From Actinokineospora pegani (lineage in GTDB: Bacteria > Actinomycetota > Actinomycetes > Mycobacteriales > Pseudonocardiaceae): DNA of 34,936 nt. The notes below the pieces were generated by a model that was given only the letters and a program-made list of their open reading frames with translations, had not been told where the DNA came from and searched no databases. The first letter of the stretch is position 1; each line of letters begins with the position of its first letter. The stretch lies in the NCBI RefSeq assembly GCF_009745975.1, contig NZ_WHOL01000043.1, forward strand, positions 1 to 34,936, written 5' to 3'. Positions 1 through 8,272 of this stretch are shown in pieces. Both the position numbers and the translations under genes were made by a program.

Positions 1-1070
1 TGACCGCCCGGGGGCAGTCCGCCGCGGCCGACCCCGGGGATGCCGGGGCGCGCGCCGCCAGAGCCTGGCCGGGCACCGCCGATCGGCAGACCGCCGGGGC
101 CCAGCGAGCCTGGGCTGCCGATGCCGCCGCTGCCGGGGCCCGCGCCCAGGCCGGGGGCGGTGCCGTTGCCCAGGCCGGTGAGGCCCTGCCAGCGCCCCTC
201 CCAGCCGTTGCCGAAGCTGGGCGCGAACGACGGGGTGGTCCCGGAACCGGGGCCGCCGCCGTAGACCGGGGGCTGGGTGGTGTTGACCGGGGTGTGCGCG
301 GGGCCGCCGGGCGGGACCACGCCCTGGCCGGGCACGCCTGCCACGGGTGGGGCTGTCCACGCCGGGTTGGTACCCGGGTCGACGCCGTCGGCGGGTCCGT
401 CGAAGCGCGGGGTGCTGCCGTCGATGCCGAGCACCGCGGTCTCGAAGCGCGTCATGGTCTGCACGGCCTTGCGCTTCATCTTCTTCTTGTTGCTGCCGAA
501 GCCGAACGCGCTGGCGATGCCGCCGATGGCCGCGCCGAACGCGGCGCCGATCGGGCCGCCGACGGCGAAACCCGCCGCCGCGCCGCCACCCGCGGTGGCC
601 AGCCACGGGCTGGAGGGGTTGCCACCGGGCATCGTGGACTGGGCCGAGCGCAGCGCGCCGCCCGCGTCCTCGACCGGCCCGGACATCTGCTGGGCGACGG
701 AGCCGAGCCGGGTCAGCCACACCGCGTTCCGCACCACGGTCATCGACGCCTGCTCCGAGCCGCTGCCGGTCCAGTACTGCAACAGCCTGCTCAACGAGGC
801 GCTCAGCTCCTCGGCGGCGCGGCCGATCTTGTCACCCTGCCGGGACCACTGGTCGGCCAGCATCTCCAACTGCGCGGCGTTGGCGTTGTCGCCGACCATG
901 CGCTGCAGGGACTTGAGCGAGAAGCCGTTCCAGTCGACCCCACCGGTGACGAACCGGTCGTCCTCCTCGCGGCGGCGCCTGCGCGCCTCCTCGGCGGCCC
1001 GGCGCGCGGCCTCGGCCCCCCGCGCCGCCTGCGCCATCCTGGCGGCGAGCTGCTCAAGGTTGGCGATCAT
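1..1070 (-). CDS. PPE/WXG100-like ESX substrate candidate, C-terminus cut by window edge
   Basis: The minus-strand frame opens at ATG 1070 and stays open to the left edge, so 356 residues are visible. Residues 1-40 form a charged Arg/Ala/Glu-rich helix. A helical region of about 100 residues follows, containing WNGF and a YWTGSG turn like the WXG turn of ESX substrates, then a Gly/Ala-rich hydrophobic stretch, a second helix with VLGIDGSTPRF, and a long Gly/Pro-rich tail. It is clearly paralogous to the protein encoded at 2813-4030 (shared LADQW/LADDW, YWTG/YWSG and GALRSAQ/GALKAAQ patterns). The EspG-like gene just upstream supports a type VII secretion role. Secretion and function are inferred. 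Confidence 0.8.
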   Translation of the reverse strand, partial: MIANLEQLAARMAQAARGAEAARRAAEEARRRRREEDDRFVTGGVDWNGFSLKSLQRMVGDNANAAQLEMLADQWSRQGDKIGRAAEELSASLSRLLQYWTGSGSEQASMTVVRNAVWLTRLGSVAQQMSGPVEDAGGALRSAQSTMPGGNPSSPWLATAGGGAAAGFAVGGPIGAAFGAAIGGIASAFGFGSNKKKMKRKAVQTMTRFETAVLGIDGSTPRFDGPADGVDPGTNPAWTAPPVAGVPGQGVVPPGGPAHTPVNTTQPPVYGGGPGSGTTPSFAPSFGNGWEGRWQGLTGLGNGTAPGLGAGPGSGGIGSPGSLGPGGLPIGGARPGSGGARPGIPGVGRGGLPPGG

Positions 1071-1207
1071 GCGCCCTCCGCGTGGTCCGGGGAAGTCCGC
1101 TGCCCCGGCCGGACGCGCACCCGGTGCCGCACACTCGTTTCCGACCGTCACGGTAACCGATCCCACCGACCATCCGGGAGCGTTCCGAACCCCTATCGCC
1201 ACACGGC

Positions 1208-2047
1208 CTAGCGGTACCAGAGCTCCCCGGCGAGATCCCGGAGGGCGAGGTAGAGGTCGTCGCCGGAGAGCGGGTTGACGCTCATCCACTCGGACCCCGG
1301 CCTGCCGCCGAGGCGGAACCGCCCGCGCGCGGTGTCGAGCCAGCGCAGCTCGGGGCCGCCCCGCTCCCACCCCGGGCCGCGCGGGTGCGCCACGCCGACC
1401 TGGCCGTTGCCGAGCACCGGTTGCAGGTGGGTGGTGAGCCTGCGCGCGGACTGCTCGTCGACGCCGTGCTCGGCCAGCAGCCGGTCGAGGTCGTCGGCGC
1501 TGAGCGGGCGGCCCGCGCCCTGGATGGCCCGGTGCGCGGAGTCGAGCGCGCGCCGGGACAGGCTGAACGGGGCCGCCATCGCGGCCGGGTGGTCGGGGAC
1601 CAGCGCGCACAGGTGGTCGAGGACGGTGTGCGTGCGCAGTGACAGCACGTGCACCCGCCCGCCCGCGCCGTCCTGGGTGACCAGCAGCGCGTCGTCGCGC
1701 TGGGCCAGCACGAGCGCGCCGAGCGAGCGGCCGCGCCGGGCCACGAGCGCGTCGACCACGCCGACCCCGGACTCGAGCATGCGCACCAGGTCGGCGGCCA
1801 GGCCGCGCGGCCCCCGGGCGTCGGCCAGGCCCTGGGCGGCCAGCCTGGCCCTGGCCGCGGCGTAGCGCGCCCGCTGCTCGGCGCCCGTCGCGCCCTGCGG
1901 CTTGATCTTGAGCGGGAACGGCGGCTCGACCTCGGCGAAGGTGCAGAGCAGGTCGATGTCGGCCGGGTCGAGCCAGGCGCCGACCGGCTCGGCCCCGCCG
2001 TCCCAGTCCGCCCCGTTGAGCACCCCGGTGGGCAGCTCGCTGACCAT
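1208..2047 (-). CDS. EspG-family ESX secretion-associated chaperone
   Basis: A 279-residue soluble protein with no signal peptide or membrane segment. Its length and alternating strand/helix pattern (DIDLLCTFAEVEPPFPL near the start, a central VHVLSLRTHTVLDHL, and a C-terminal WMSVNPLSGDDLYLALRDL) fit the ESX-associated EspG family, cytosolic chaperones that bind PPE proteins before export. The start ATG overlaps the stop of the upstream gene by one base (TGATG), showing translational coupling. It lies between two PPE-like paralogues, which are its likely clients. The family call rests on overall resemblance and context rather than a catalytic motif. Confidence 0.75.
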   Translation of the reverse strand: MVSELPTGVLNGADWDGGAEPVGAWLDPADIDLLCTFAEVEPPFPLKIKPQGATGAEQRARYAAARARLAAQGLADARGPRGLAADLVRMLESGVGVVDALVARRGRSLGALVLAQRDDALLVTQDGAGGRVHVLSLRTHTVLDHLCALVPDHPAAMAAPFSLSRRALDSAHRAIQGAGRPLSADDLDRLLAEHGVDEQSARRLTTHLQPVLGNGQVGVAHPRGPGWERGGPELRWLDTARGRFRLGGRPGSEWMSVNPLSGDDLYLALRDLAGELWYR

Positions 2048-2790
2048 CAGCCGTCCATGTTCTGCTCGGTGCGGGCCATCGTCTCCTGGGCGAGCCGCTC
2101 GGACTCGGTGTAGGAGTCGCGCACCTTCTCCGCGCTCTCGATGAACTGGTCCATCCGCCGCATGGCCTCGGCGAGCAGGCCGCGCAGGCCGTTGTCGCCG
2201 TTGAGCCGGTCGTCGAACTTGCGGGCGAGCTGCTGCCCGACCGGGCTGGTGCCGAGCTGCGGGGTGTAGGCCTCGCCCTGCATGAGCTCGACCCGCGACT
2301 GCACCTGGGCCAGGCCGAGGCGGGCGAACTCGACGGCGGTGGCGAAGCCCGCCAGCTTGTCGGGGTCGACGTCCCAGTAGCCCTTGGCCTGCGGGACGGG
2401 CTGCTCGACGGGGGCGCTGGGGCCGCCGAGGTGGGGCAGGGTCTCGAACTGGTCCTCCCCCTCGCCGCCGTCCCCGGCCGCGAGCTCGCCGTCCTCGGTG
2501 TCGATCACCTCGGCGCTGACGGTGGTGGTCTCGGGTTCGGGCTCCTGCTCGGCGGGCAGCTCGTCGGCGGGGCCGCCGTGCTGGTCGCCGAGCGGGGGGA
2601 CGGGGGCGGGGGCGCCTGCGGCGGGCGGCGCGGGGGCCGACGCCGCCGGGGGCGGGGTGGTCGGGGCCGGGTCGGGGACCGGCAGCGGCGGCGGGGTGGA
2701 CGCGTCGGCGACAGGCATCGGCGGCGGGGCCGCCTTCACCCCGCCGTCGGTCGGGGCCTGCTCGGCCAGCAGCGCGTTCTGCTCCTGCAT
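2047..2790 (-). CDS. Proline-rich protein with C-terminal helical domain, ESX cassette partner
   Basis: 247 residues. After a short helical N-terminus, roughly residues 18-90 are Pro/Ala-rich, then an acidic linker leads to a predicted helical domain (about 135-247, from YWDVDPDKLAGF to the C-terminus). That domain resembles the small helical partners (PE/WXG100-like) that pair with PPE proteins. The start lies 22 bases after the PPE-like gene at 2813-4030, and its stop overlaps the EspG-like start. I do not recognise a named family. Pairing with the upstream PPE-like protein and delivery by EspG is an inference from gene order. Confidence 0.7.
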   Translation of the reverse strand: MQEQNALLAEQAPTDGGVKAAPPPMPVADASTPPPLPVPDPAPTTPPPAASAPAPPAAGAPAPVPPLGDQHGGPADELPAEQEPEPETTTVSAEVIDTEDGELAAGDGGEGEDQFETLPHLGGPSAPVEQPVPQAKGYWDVDPDKLAGFATAVEFARLGLAQVQSRVELMQGEAYTPQLGTSPVGQQLARKFDDRLNGDNGLRGLLAEAMRRMDQFIESAEKVRDSYTESERLAQETMARTEQNMDG

Positions 2791-2812
2791 GGTGCTGGTT
2801 TCCCTCGCCCTC

Positions 2813-4030
2813 TCAGAGTCCGATCACCGGCGGCGACGACTTGTCGGTCAACAGGAAGGAGTCCTCGTCGCCGAAGGGGTAGCGCCTGCGGTGCTCGCCG
2901 GAGTCGCCGTTCTGGCCGCCCGCCATGCCCGCGCCGCCCATCGGCATGCCGCCCACCGGCGCACCACCCGCGTGAGCACCGCCCGCGGCCGCGGGGGTGA
3001 TGACACCACCGGTGCCGCCGCGCAGCGCGCCGCCGGGCAGGGCCTCGGTGGCGCCGATGCCGGGCGCGGGGGCCAGCGGGGTGGGGCGGGGCGAGGGCGT
3101 GCCGACGGTGTCGGCCACAGCGATGCCACCACCACCACCGCCGCCGCCGTAGCCGCCGCCATAACCGCCGCCGGTCGCGGCGCCGCCGGTCGGGACGCGC
3201 TCGGCGGCGCCGGGGAGCGCGGCCGCGGCGGTCTCCTCGTAGCCGGAGGTGGTGGTGCCCCCGGTCAGGTGGTCCCAGCGCTGCTCGGGGTCGGTGGGCC
3301 CGGTCGGCGCGGTGGTGTCGACGGGGGTGCTCGGGCCGGTGTCGGAGACGCGCGGGCGCAGCTCGGTGGCGCGCTCCTCGAACTGGGGCGTGGCCTGGTC
3401 GATGCCCATCGCCGCGCCCTCGAACCGGCGCATCGCCTCGACCGCGACAGCCTTGAGCTTGGCCTGGTCCTGCTCAGCGGCGAAGGCGCTCTCCGAACCC
3501 GACGCGGCCCCGCTGATCGCCGCGGCCAGCGGGCCGCCGGTCTGCTCGGCCAGCGCGGCGCTGTCCGCGGCCTGCGCGGGCGGGGTGGCCGGGGTGACCG
3601 GTAGCTGCGGCATGGCGTCCTGGGCGGCCTTGAGCGCGCCCGCCGCCTCCTGCACCGGGTCGCCGATCCTGTAGGCGGTCTCACCGAGGTCGGCCACCCA
3701 CTGGGCGTTGAGCGCCACGTCGCGGCGGGCCTGCTCGGCCGCCATGCCCGACCAGTAGCCCATCAGCGCGTCGAGGGCGCTGCTGAGCGTGATGGAGGAG
3801 TCGACGACCTCGTTGCCCGCGGCGCGCCAGTCGTCGGCGAGCCGCTCGAGCTGCGGGACGCTGGCCTTGTCCGAGACCATGGCGATCAGGTCGGCCAGCT
3901 CGAAGCTCTCCCACTTGGTCCCGCCCTCGACGTAGAGGTCGTCGGCCGGGATGCCCGCCCCCACGGCGCCCCCCGGCGCGGCGGTCGTGGTCGAGCTGTC
4001 GGCCTGGCCGTCTGGCTGCGCCGTCGCCAT
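2813..4030 (-). CDS. PPE/WXG100-like ESX substrate candidate
   Basis: 405 residues from ATG 4030, chosen because GAGGGGAG lies about 7 bases upstream. The longer frame to 4132 adds a basic, low-quality extension. The helical N-terminal domain (about 30-150) carries KWESFEL, a YWSGMAAEQARRD turn and DPVQEAAGALKAAQDAMP. A second helix has GIDQATPQFEE, and the C-terminal third is Gly-rich with a GGGYGGGYGGGGGGGG run, ending in a charged tail. It is paralogous to the left-edge gene, and the two flank the EspG-like chaperone gene. The likely role is an ESX-exported or envelope protein; no activity can be read from it. Confidence 0.78.
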   Translation of the reverse strand: MATAQPDGQADSSTTTAAPGGAVGAGIPADDLYVEGGTKWESFELADLIAMVSDKASVPQLERLADDWRAAGNEVVDSSITLSSALDALMGYWSGMAAEQARRDVALNAQWVADLGETAYRIGDPVQEAAGALKAAQDAMPQLPVTPATPPAQAADSAALAEQTGGPLAAAISGAASGSESAFAAEQDQAKLKAVAVEAMRRFEGAAMGIDQATPQFEERATELRPRVSDTGPSTPVDTTAPTGPTDPEQRWDHLTGGTTTSGYEETAAAALPGAAERVPTGGAATGGGYGGGYGGGGGGGGIAVADTVGTPSPRPTPLAPAPGIGATEALPGGALRGGTGGVITPAAAGGAHAGGAPVGGMPMGGAGMAGGQNGDSGEHRRRYPFGDEDSFLLTDKSSPPVIGL

Positions 4031-4131
4031 CGCGAACTCCCCTCGGCGGCATGGCCTGCCGCCGTCCCCGTGGACCTGCTGACCTGCGGACGCGCCGAAC
4101 GGAGGCCCGAACGCTCGCTTCCGACCGTACA

Positions 4132-4137
4132 AATCTA
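4132..4137 (-). promoter_or_regulatory. Candidate -10 box for the ESX cassette
   Basis: TAGATT on the minus strand, in an unusually AT-rich patch of the 203-base divergent spacer (4031-4233). It would give a leader of about 95 bases before ATG 4030. No convincing -35 is visible at 16-18 bp. Confidence 0.35.
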
Positions 4138-4221
4138 ACGTGTTGGACGGGCAGCGAGCACAAACCGTTCCCTTCCGCGCACGTCGTGCTCACCGAAGTC
4201 ACACCACCACCCGGTCGGACG

Positions 4222-4236
4222 TAGCCTGCTGAGGTG
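4222..4236 (+). promoter_or_regulatory. Leaderless promoter box TAGCCT-N6-GTG
   Basis: TAGCCT at 4222-4227 is followed by exactly six bases and the GTG start at 4234. No Shine-Dalgarno sequence precedes the start. This is the expected layout of an actinobacterial leaderless promoter, and five other genes in the window share it. Confidence 0.6.
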
Positions 4237-4905
4237 CCCAAGGTGCTCACGGTTTCGGACGAGGTTGTCGAGGACCTCTGGACGGCCAAGGTGCGCGCGC
4301 ACCAGGTCGATCTGGTCCTCGCCGCGGGCGACCTGCCCTACGACTACCTGGAGTTCCTCGCCGACGCGCTGGACCGCCCGTGCGTGTTCGTCCCGGGCAA
4401 CCACGACGCCGACCTGACCGGCTACCGCCGCTCCTCGGCGGGCCTGTGGACCCGCGACGGGCTGCCCACGCCCTACCCGGGGCCGACCGGCGCGGTCAAC
4501 GCCGACGGCAGGGTGGTGGACGTCGGCGGGCTGCGCATCGCGGGCCTGGGCGGGTCGATCCGGTACAACACCGGCCCCAACCAGTGGACCGAGCGCCAGA
4601 TGGCCCGCCGGGCCCGCCGGGTGCGCCGCCGGGCCGGACTGCGCAGGCTCCGCGACGGCCGCGGTGTCGACGTGCTGCTCACCCACTCCCCACCGCGCGG
4701 CTGCGGCGACCGCGAGGACCGGGCGCACCGGGGCTTCTCCTGCCTGCACGGGGCGGTGGCGGCGCTGCGACCCGGCCTGCTCGTGCACGGGCACATCCAC
4801 CCACACGGGGAGGCTGTGCCCGATCGGGACATGGGCGGCACGCGCGTGGTCAACACTGTCGGGTACCGGATCCTGGACATCCCGGAGGGCCGCCATGGCG
4901 CGTGA
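4234..4905 (+). CDS. Metallophosphoesterase (calcineurin-like)
   Basis: 223 residues with the calcineurin-like motif series: GDLPYDY near residue 31, GNHD near 56, LTHSPPRG near 149 and HGHIHP near 185, which together form a dinuclear metal site. The usual first motif D-x-H reads D9-E-V here, so one metal ligand differs from the textbook pattern. The GTG start is fixed by the leaderless promoter box. The last 11 bases overlap the next gene's start, so the two are co-translated. The substrate is unknown. Confidence 0.85.
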   Translation: MPKVLTVSDEVVEDLWTAKVRAHQVDLVLAAGDLPYDYLEFLADALDRPCVFVPGNHDADLTGYRRSSAGLWTRDGLPTPYPGPTGAVNADGRVVDVGGLRIAGLGGSIRYNTGPNQWTERQMARRARRVRRRAGLRRLRDGRGVDVLLTHSPPRGCGDREDRAHRGFSCLHGAVAALRPGLLVHGHIHPHGEAVPDRDMGGTRVVNTVGYRILDIPEGRHGA

Positions 4906-5764
4906 CACCGGCTTCCCCGCCGCGGACGCGGAGAACGACTTCCTGCGCATGCGCAGGCGCCAGGTGCTGTCCCGACTCGGCGCGTGGCTGCGCCGCGAGC
5001 CGGACGACGTGAACATCATGCTGCCCTTCGACGAGGTGGTGGCCGCGCTGGGCCGCCTCGGCGAGCGCAGGCTGGGCCTGCGGGTGGTCGAACTGGACTC
5101 CGTCGTCGGCTCGGTGGACCGCACCCGCGACTTCGACCGCCGCTTCCGCCCCACCTCCGCCACCTCCCGCCAGCGCTGGCAGCGCCTGGCCCTGGCCCAG
5201 CGCCGCGGCGAGTCGGTCCCGCCGATCGAGGTCTACCGCATCGGCGACCTGCACTTCGTCGTCGACGGGCACCACCGGGTCTCGGTGGCCCTGGCACTGG
5301 GCCTGGGCACCATCGACGCCAACGTCACCGAGATCGTCACCCGCATCTCCGCGGCGGGCATCCGCTACCGCGGCGACCTGATCGTCAAGGACTTCCGCCG
5401 CATCTTCCTGGACCGGGTCCCGCTCGCGGCCCAGGCCAGGGAGTCCATCACCCTGACCGACGGCTGGGACTACGCCGAGCTGTCCGAGGCCGTGGAGGCC
5501 TGGGGCTACCGCCTGATGCAGGACGAACAGGTCTTCCTCGACCGCGCCACGGTGGCCCGCCGCTGGTACGAGGAGGAGTTCGTGCCGGTCGTGGCCATGG
5601 TCCGGCAGGCCGGGCTGATCACCACCGAGACCGAGGCCGAGGCCTACCTCTGGGTCATCTGCGAGCGCTACCGCCTCATCCGCTCGCACGCCTGGACCGA
5701 CGACGTGCTCACCTCCCTGCGCTCCGCGGACCACTCGCCCACGACCCGGCGCTCCCGGGCGTGA
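4895..5764 (+). CDS. ParB-like nuclease-domain protein
   Basis: 289 residues from ATG 4895, inside the end of the metallophosphoesterase gene. The longer open frame from 4664 would be out-of-frame overlap and is rejected. The N-terminal half contains VPPIEVYRIGDLHFVVDGHHRVSVA, in which D124-G-H-H-R128 is the DGxHR signature of the ParB/sulfiredoxin-like fold. There is no helix-turn-helix DNA-binding region typical of chromosomal ParB. The C-terminal half is helical and unassigned. Such stand-alone domains can act on nucleotides or DNA ends; coupling to a phosphoesterase suggests a shared substrate, but this is inference. Confidence 0.75.
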   Translation: MARDTGFPAADAENDFLRMRRRQVLSRLGAWLRREPDDVNIMLPFDEVVAALGRLGERRLGLRVVELDSVVGSVDRTRDFDRRFRPTSATSRQRWQRLALAQRRGESVPPIEVYRIGDLHFVVDGHHRVSVALALGLGTIDANVTEIVTRISAAGIRYRGDLIVKDFRRIFLDRVPLAAQARESITLTDGWDYAELSEAVEAWGYRLMQDEQVFLDRATVARRWYEEEFVPVVAMVRQAGLITTETEAEAYLWVICERYRLIRSHAWTDDVLTSLRSADHSPTTRRSRA

Positions 5765-5771
5765 GTGGCGG

Positions 5772-6131
5772 TCACCAGATCTGGAAAGCCCTGACCACGT
5801 ACGGGGCGTCCGGCACGTACGACCCGCCGCCTGGGTAAGTCGAGAAGTCGCCTTCCGTCGCGCACTCCCGGCTCTGGTACACCGTGACGTGCCGGTCCAT
5901 GCGGTTGACGAACGACAGGACGTCCACCGCGGACGGCAACGGCACGCACTCCTCCGGATTCGTGTCCGCGAGGGAGTGCTTGTACACCGCCCCGCGAAAG
6001 GTCGAACCCGTCCAGAAGCAGACCTCTCCCCTGGCGCAGTCGAAGTCGGAAGCGGCGGCGACGCCTGCGCCGAGGAGCCCGGCGAGGGTGGCGCACAGGG
6101 CGACGAGCAGCACTCGGGTGCGGTTGAGCAT
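5772..6131 (-). CDS. Secreted peptidase inhibitor I36-like protein
   Basis: 119 residues from ATG 6131, preceded by AAGGAG nine bases upstream; a longer frame to 6245 runs into the sugC stop and is rejected. It has a clear Sec signal peptide (basic start MLNRTR, hydrophobic core to about residue 26, cleavage near VAAA-SDF). The mature part has the CxxGxVCFW, CVPLP and YxxRxC pattern of the Streptomyces metalloproteinase-inhibitor-like family I36 (beta/gamma-crystallin-type fold). It is likely exported and disulfide-bonded. Whether it inhibits a protease is not shown; many family members have unknown targets. Confidence 0.8.
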   Translation of the reverse strand: MLNRTRVLLVALCATLAGLLGAGVAAASDFDCARGEVCFWTGSTFRGAVYKHSLADTNPEECVPLPSAVDVLSFVNRMDRHVTVYQSRECATEGDFSTYPGGGSYVPDAPYVVRAFQIW

Positions 6132-6144
6132 GGCTGGAAACTCC

Positions 6145-6190
6145 TTGTCCCCGGGGCCTTCCCGCTGATCGGGAGGGCCGCCGGGGACAA
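6145..6190 (-). terminator. Strong hairpin between sugC and the I36 gene
   Basis: TTGTCCCCGG (6145-6154) pairs perfectly with CCGGGGACAA (6181-6190), with a second inner stem of CCTTCCCG type. It lies 52 bases beyond the sugC stop and could terminate that operon. The outer arm runs into the AAGGAG ribosome site of the next gene (6141-6146), so it could also mask translation initiation. There is no T-run. Confidence 0.55.
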
Positions 6191-6241
6191 GGGTGGGGCA
6201 AAACCGGAAATCCCGCGAACAGTTGTCCACAGGCTCCTCGG

Positions 6242-7423
6242 TCACGACTCCAAGGTCAGGTTCCGGCCGTCCTGGGGGTCGAAGATCTGGATCTTGTCCG
6301 AGTCGAACCAGACCTCGAGCGAAGCGCCCTCGGCGGCCGCGGACGCCGCCGAGAGGCGGGTGACGAGCTGGGAACCGGAGTCGCTGGAGTCGGTGGAGCC
6401 CAGGTCGGCGGCGAGTTCGTCCAGTTCGGCCGAGGTGGCGGTGTCGCCGTCGACGGTGAAGTAGGCGAACTTGTCCGAGCCCATGGACTCCAGGACGTCG
6501 ACGGTGGCGGTGAAGGCGCCACCCGAGGCCTTGGCGGAGTCGTCGAGCAGGGCCGCGTCCTCGAAGTGCTCGGGGCGCAGGCCGACGACCACCTCGCGGG
6601 GGGCGTTGGCCGACTCGACCAGCGAGCGGATCCGGTCAGTCAGCGGGAAGGCGCCCAGCGGGGTGCTGAGCTGCCCGTTCTCCAGCGACCCCGGCACGAA
6701 GTTCATCGACGGGGAGCCGATGAACCCGGCCACGAACAGGTTCTTGGGCTGCTCGTAGAGGAACTGCGGGGAGCCGATCTGCTGCACCAGGCCGCCGCGC
6801 ATGACCACGACCCGGTCGCCCAGGGTCATCGCCTCGGTCTGGTCGTGGGTGACGTAGACGGTCGTGGTGCCCAGGCGGCGTTGCAGCTTCGACACCGAGG
6901 TGCGCATCTGCACGCGCAGCTTGGCGTCCAGGTTGGACAGCGGCTCGTCCATCAGGAACGCCTTGGGGTCGCGCACGATCGCGCGGCCCATCGCCACCCG
7001 CTGCCGCTGGCCACCGGACAGGTTGCCCGGCTTGCGGTCCAGGTGCTGGCCCAGGTCGAGGATGCGCGCGGCCTCCTCCACCTTCTTGGTCACGGTGTCC
7101 TTGTCGACCTTGGCCAGCCGCAGCGGGAACGCCATGTTCTCGCGGACGCTCATGTGCGGGTAGAGCGCGTAGGACTGGAACACCATCGCGATGTCGCGGT
7201 CCTTGGGCGCGCGCTCGTTGACCCGCTGGCCGTCGATGCGCAGTTCCCCGGTGGTGATGTCCTCCAGGCCCGCGATCATGTTGAGCGTGGTCGACTTCCC
7301 GCAGCCGGAGGGGCCGACCAGGATGATGAACTCGCCGTCGGCGATGGTGATGTCCACATCGGACACCGCGAGCGCGCCGTCCGGGTAGCGCTTGGTGACC
7401 TTGTCCAGAACGATCTCTGCCAT
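6242..7423 (-). CDS. sugC: Sugar ABC importer ATPase, SugC-type
   Basis: 393 residues of the MalK/UgpC/SugC type: Walker [10 protein letters not shown] (37-45), signature LSGGQ (135-139), Walker B FLMDEP (156-161), switch His in VTHD (about 193) and a C-terminal regulatory OB-like domain from about residue 240. It energises the transporter formed with the two permeases upstream. It starts 3 bases after the sugB stop. In Mycobacterium the same lpqY-sugA-sugB-sugC order encodes the trehalose recycling importer; that specificity is inferred here from gene order and neighbours. Confidence 0.92.
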   Translation of the reverse strand: MAEIVLDKVTKRYPDGALAVSDVDITIADGEFIILVGPSGCGKSTTLNMIAGLEDITTGELRIDGQRVNERAPKDRDIAMVFQSYALYPHMSVRENMAFPLRLAKVDKDTVTKKVEEAARILDLGQHLDRKPGNLSGGQRQRVAMGRAIVRDPKAFLMDEPLSNLDAKLRVQMRTSVSKLQRRLGTTTVYVTHDQTEAMTLGDRVVVMRGGLVQQIGSPQFLYEQPKNLFVAGFIGSPSMNFVPGSLENGQLSTPLGAFPLTDRIRSLVESANAPREVVVGLRPEHFEDAALLDDSAKASGGAFTATVDVLESMGSDKFAYFTVDGDTATSAELDELAADLGSTDSSDSGSQLVTRLSAASAAAEGASLEVWFDSDKIQIFDPQDGRNLTLES

Positions 7424-7426
7424 AGC

Positions 7427-8272
7427 TCAGCCCTTCACGGCGCCCGAGGTCAGCCCCGCGACGATGCGGCGCTGGAAGAACAACACGAACAGGATGATCG
7501 GGATGGTGATCACGACGGCGGCCGCCGAGATCGTCCCGGTGGGGTCCTCGAACTGCGACGACCCGGTGAAGAACGACAGCGCCGCCGGGACCGTGCGCGA
7601 GGCCTCGGTGGAGGTCAGCGAGATCGCGAACAGGAAGTCGTTCCAGCAGAAGATGAACACCAGGATCGCCGTGGTGAACACCCCGGGCGCGGCCAGCGGC
7701 GCGATGACCCGGCGGAACGCCTGGGCCGGGGTCGCGCCGTCCATCTTCGCCGCCTTCTCCAGCTCCCACGGGATCTCGCGGAAGAACGCCGAGAGGGTGT
7801 AGATCGCCAGCGGCAGCGCGAAGGTGATGTAGGGCAGGATCAGGCCCGGCCAGGTGTCGAACAGCCCGAGCGAGCGCTCCATCTCGAACAGCGGCGAGAC
7901 CAGCGAGACCTGCGGGAACATCGCGATCAGCAGCGAGACACCGACGAGCGCCTGCTTGCCGGGAAAGTCCAGCCGGGCGATGGCGTAGGCGGCCATCGTG
8001 CCCAGCACCACGGCGATGGCGGTGGCGATCAGCGCGATGCCGATGGAGTTGAACAGGGCGCGCAGGAACTCGTTGGTGGTGAAGATGTCCTTGTAGTTCT
8101 GCAAGGTCCACGACCGGGGGATGAAGTTCCCGTCGGCGATGGTCTCCTTGGTCTTGAACGACAGCGACACGATCCACAGCACCGGGACCAGCGCGTACAC
8201 GACGACGATGACGTCGAGCACCGCCCAGCGGGCCTTGGCGCCGGTGCCCGAGGTGGCTCCGATGACGGCCAT
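7427..8272 (-). CDS. sugB: Sugar ABC permease, SugB/MalG-type
   Basis: 281 residues with six hydrophobic segments, the first at about 20-45. The cytoplasmic EAA loop, [20 protein letters not shown] near residue 180, docks to the ATPase. This is the MalG-like inner-membrane subunit of a carbohydrate importer. Its ATG overlaps the sugA stop by one base (TGATG), so the operon is tightly coupled. Confidence 0.9.
   Translation of the reverse strand: MAVIGATSGTGAKARWAVLDVIVVVYALVPVLWIVSLSFKTKETIADGNFIPRSWTLQNYKDIFTTNEFLRALFNSIGIALIATAIAVVLGTMAAYAIARLDFPGKQALVGVSLLIAMFPQVSLVSPLFEMERSLGLFDTWPGLILPYITFALPLAIYTLSAFFREIPWELEKAAKMDGATPAQAFRRVIAPLAAPGVFTTAILVFIFCWNDFLFAISLTSTEASRTVPAALSFFTGSSQFEDPTGTISAAAVVITIPIILFVLFFQRRIVAGLTSGAVKG

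Noticed and set aside
277-1278. Long plus-strand frames opposite the ESX cassette
   Set aside because: Low-complexity Pro/Ala/Arg products mirror the Gly/Pro-rich real gene on the other strand.
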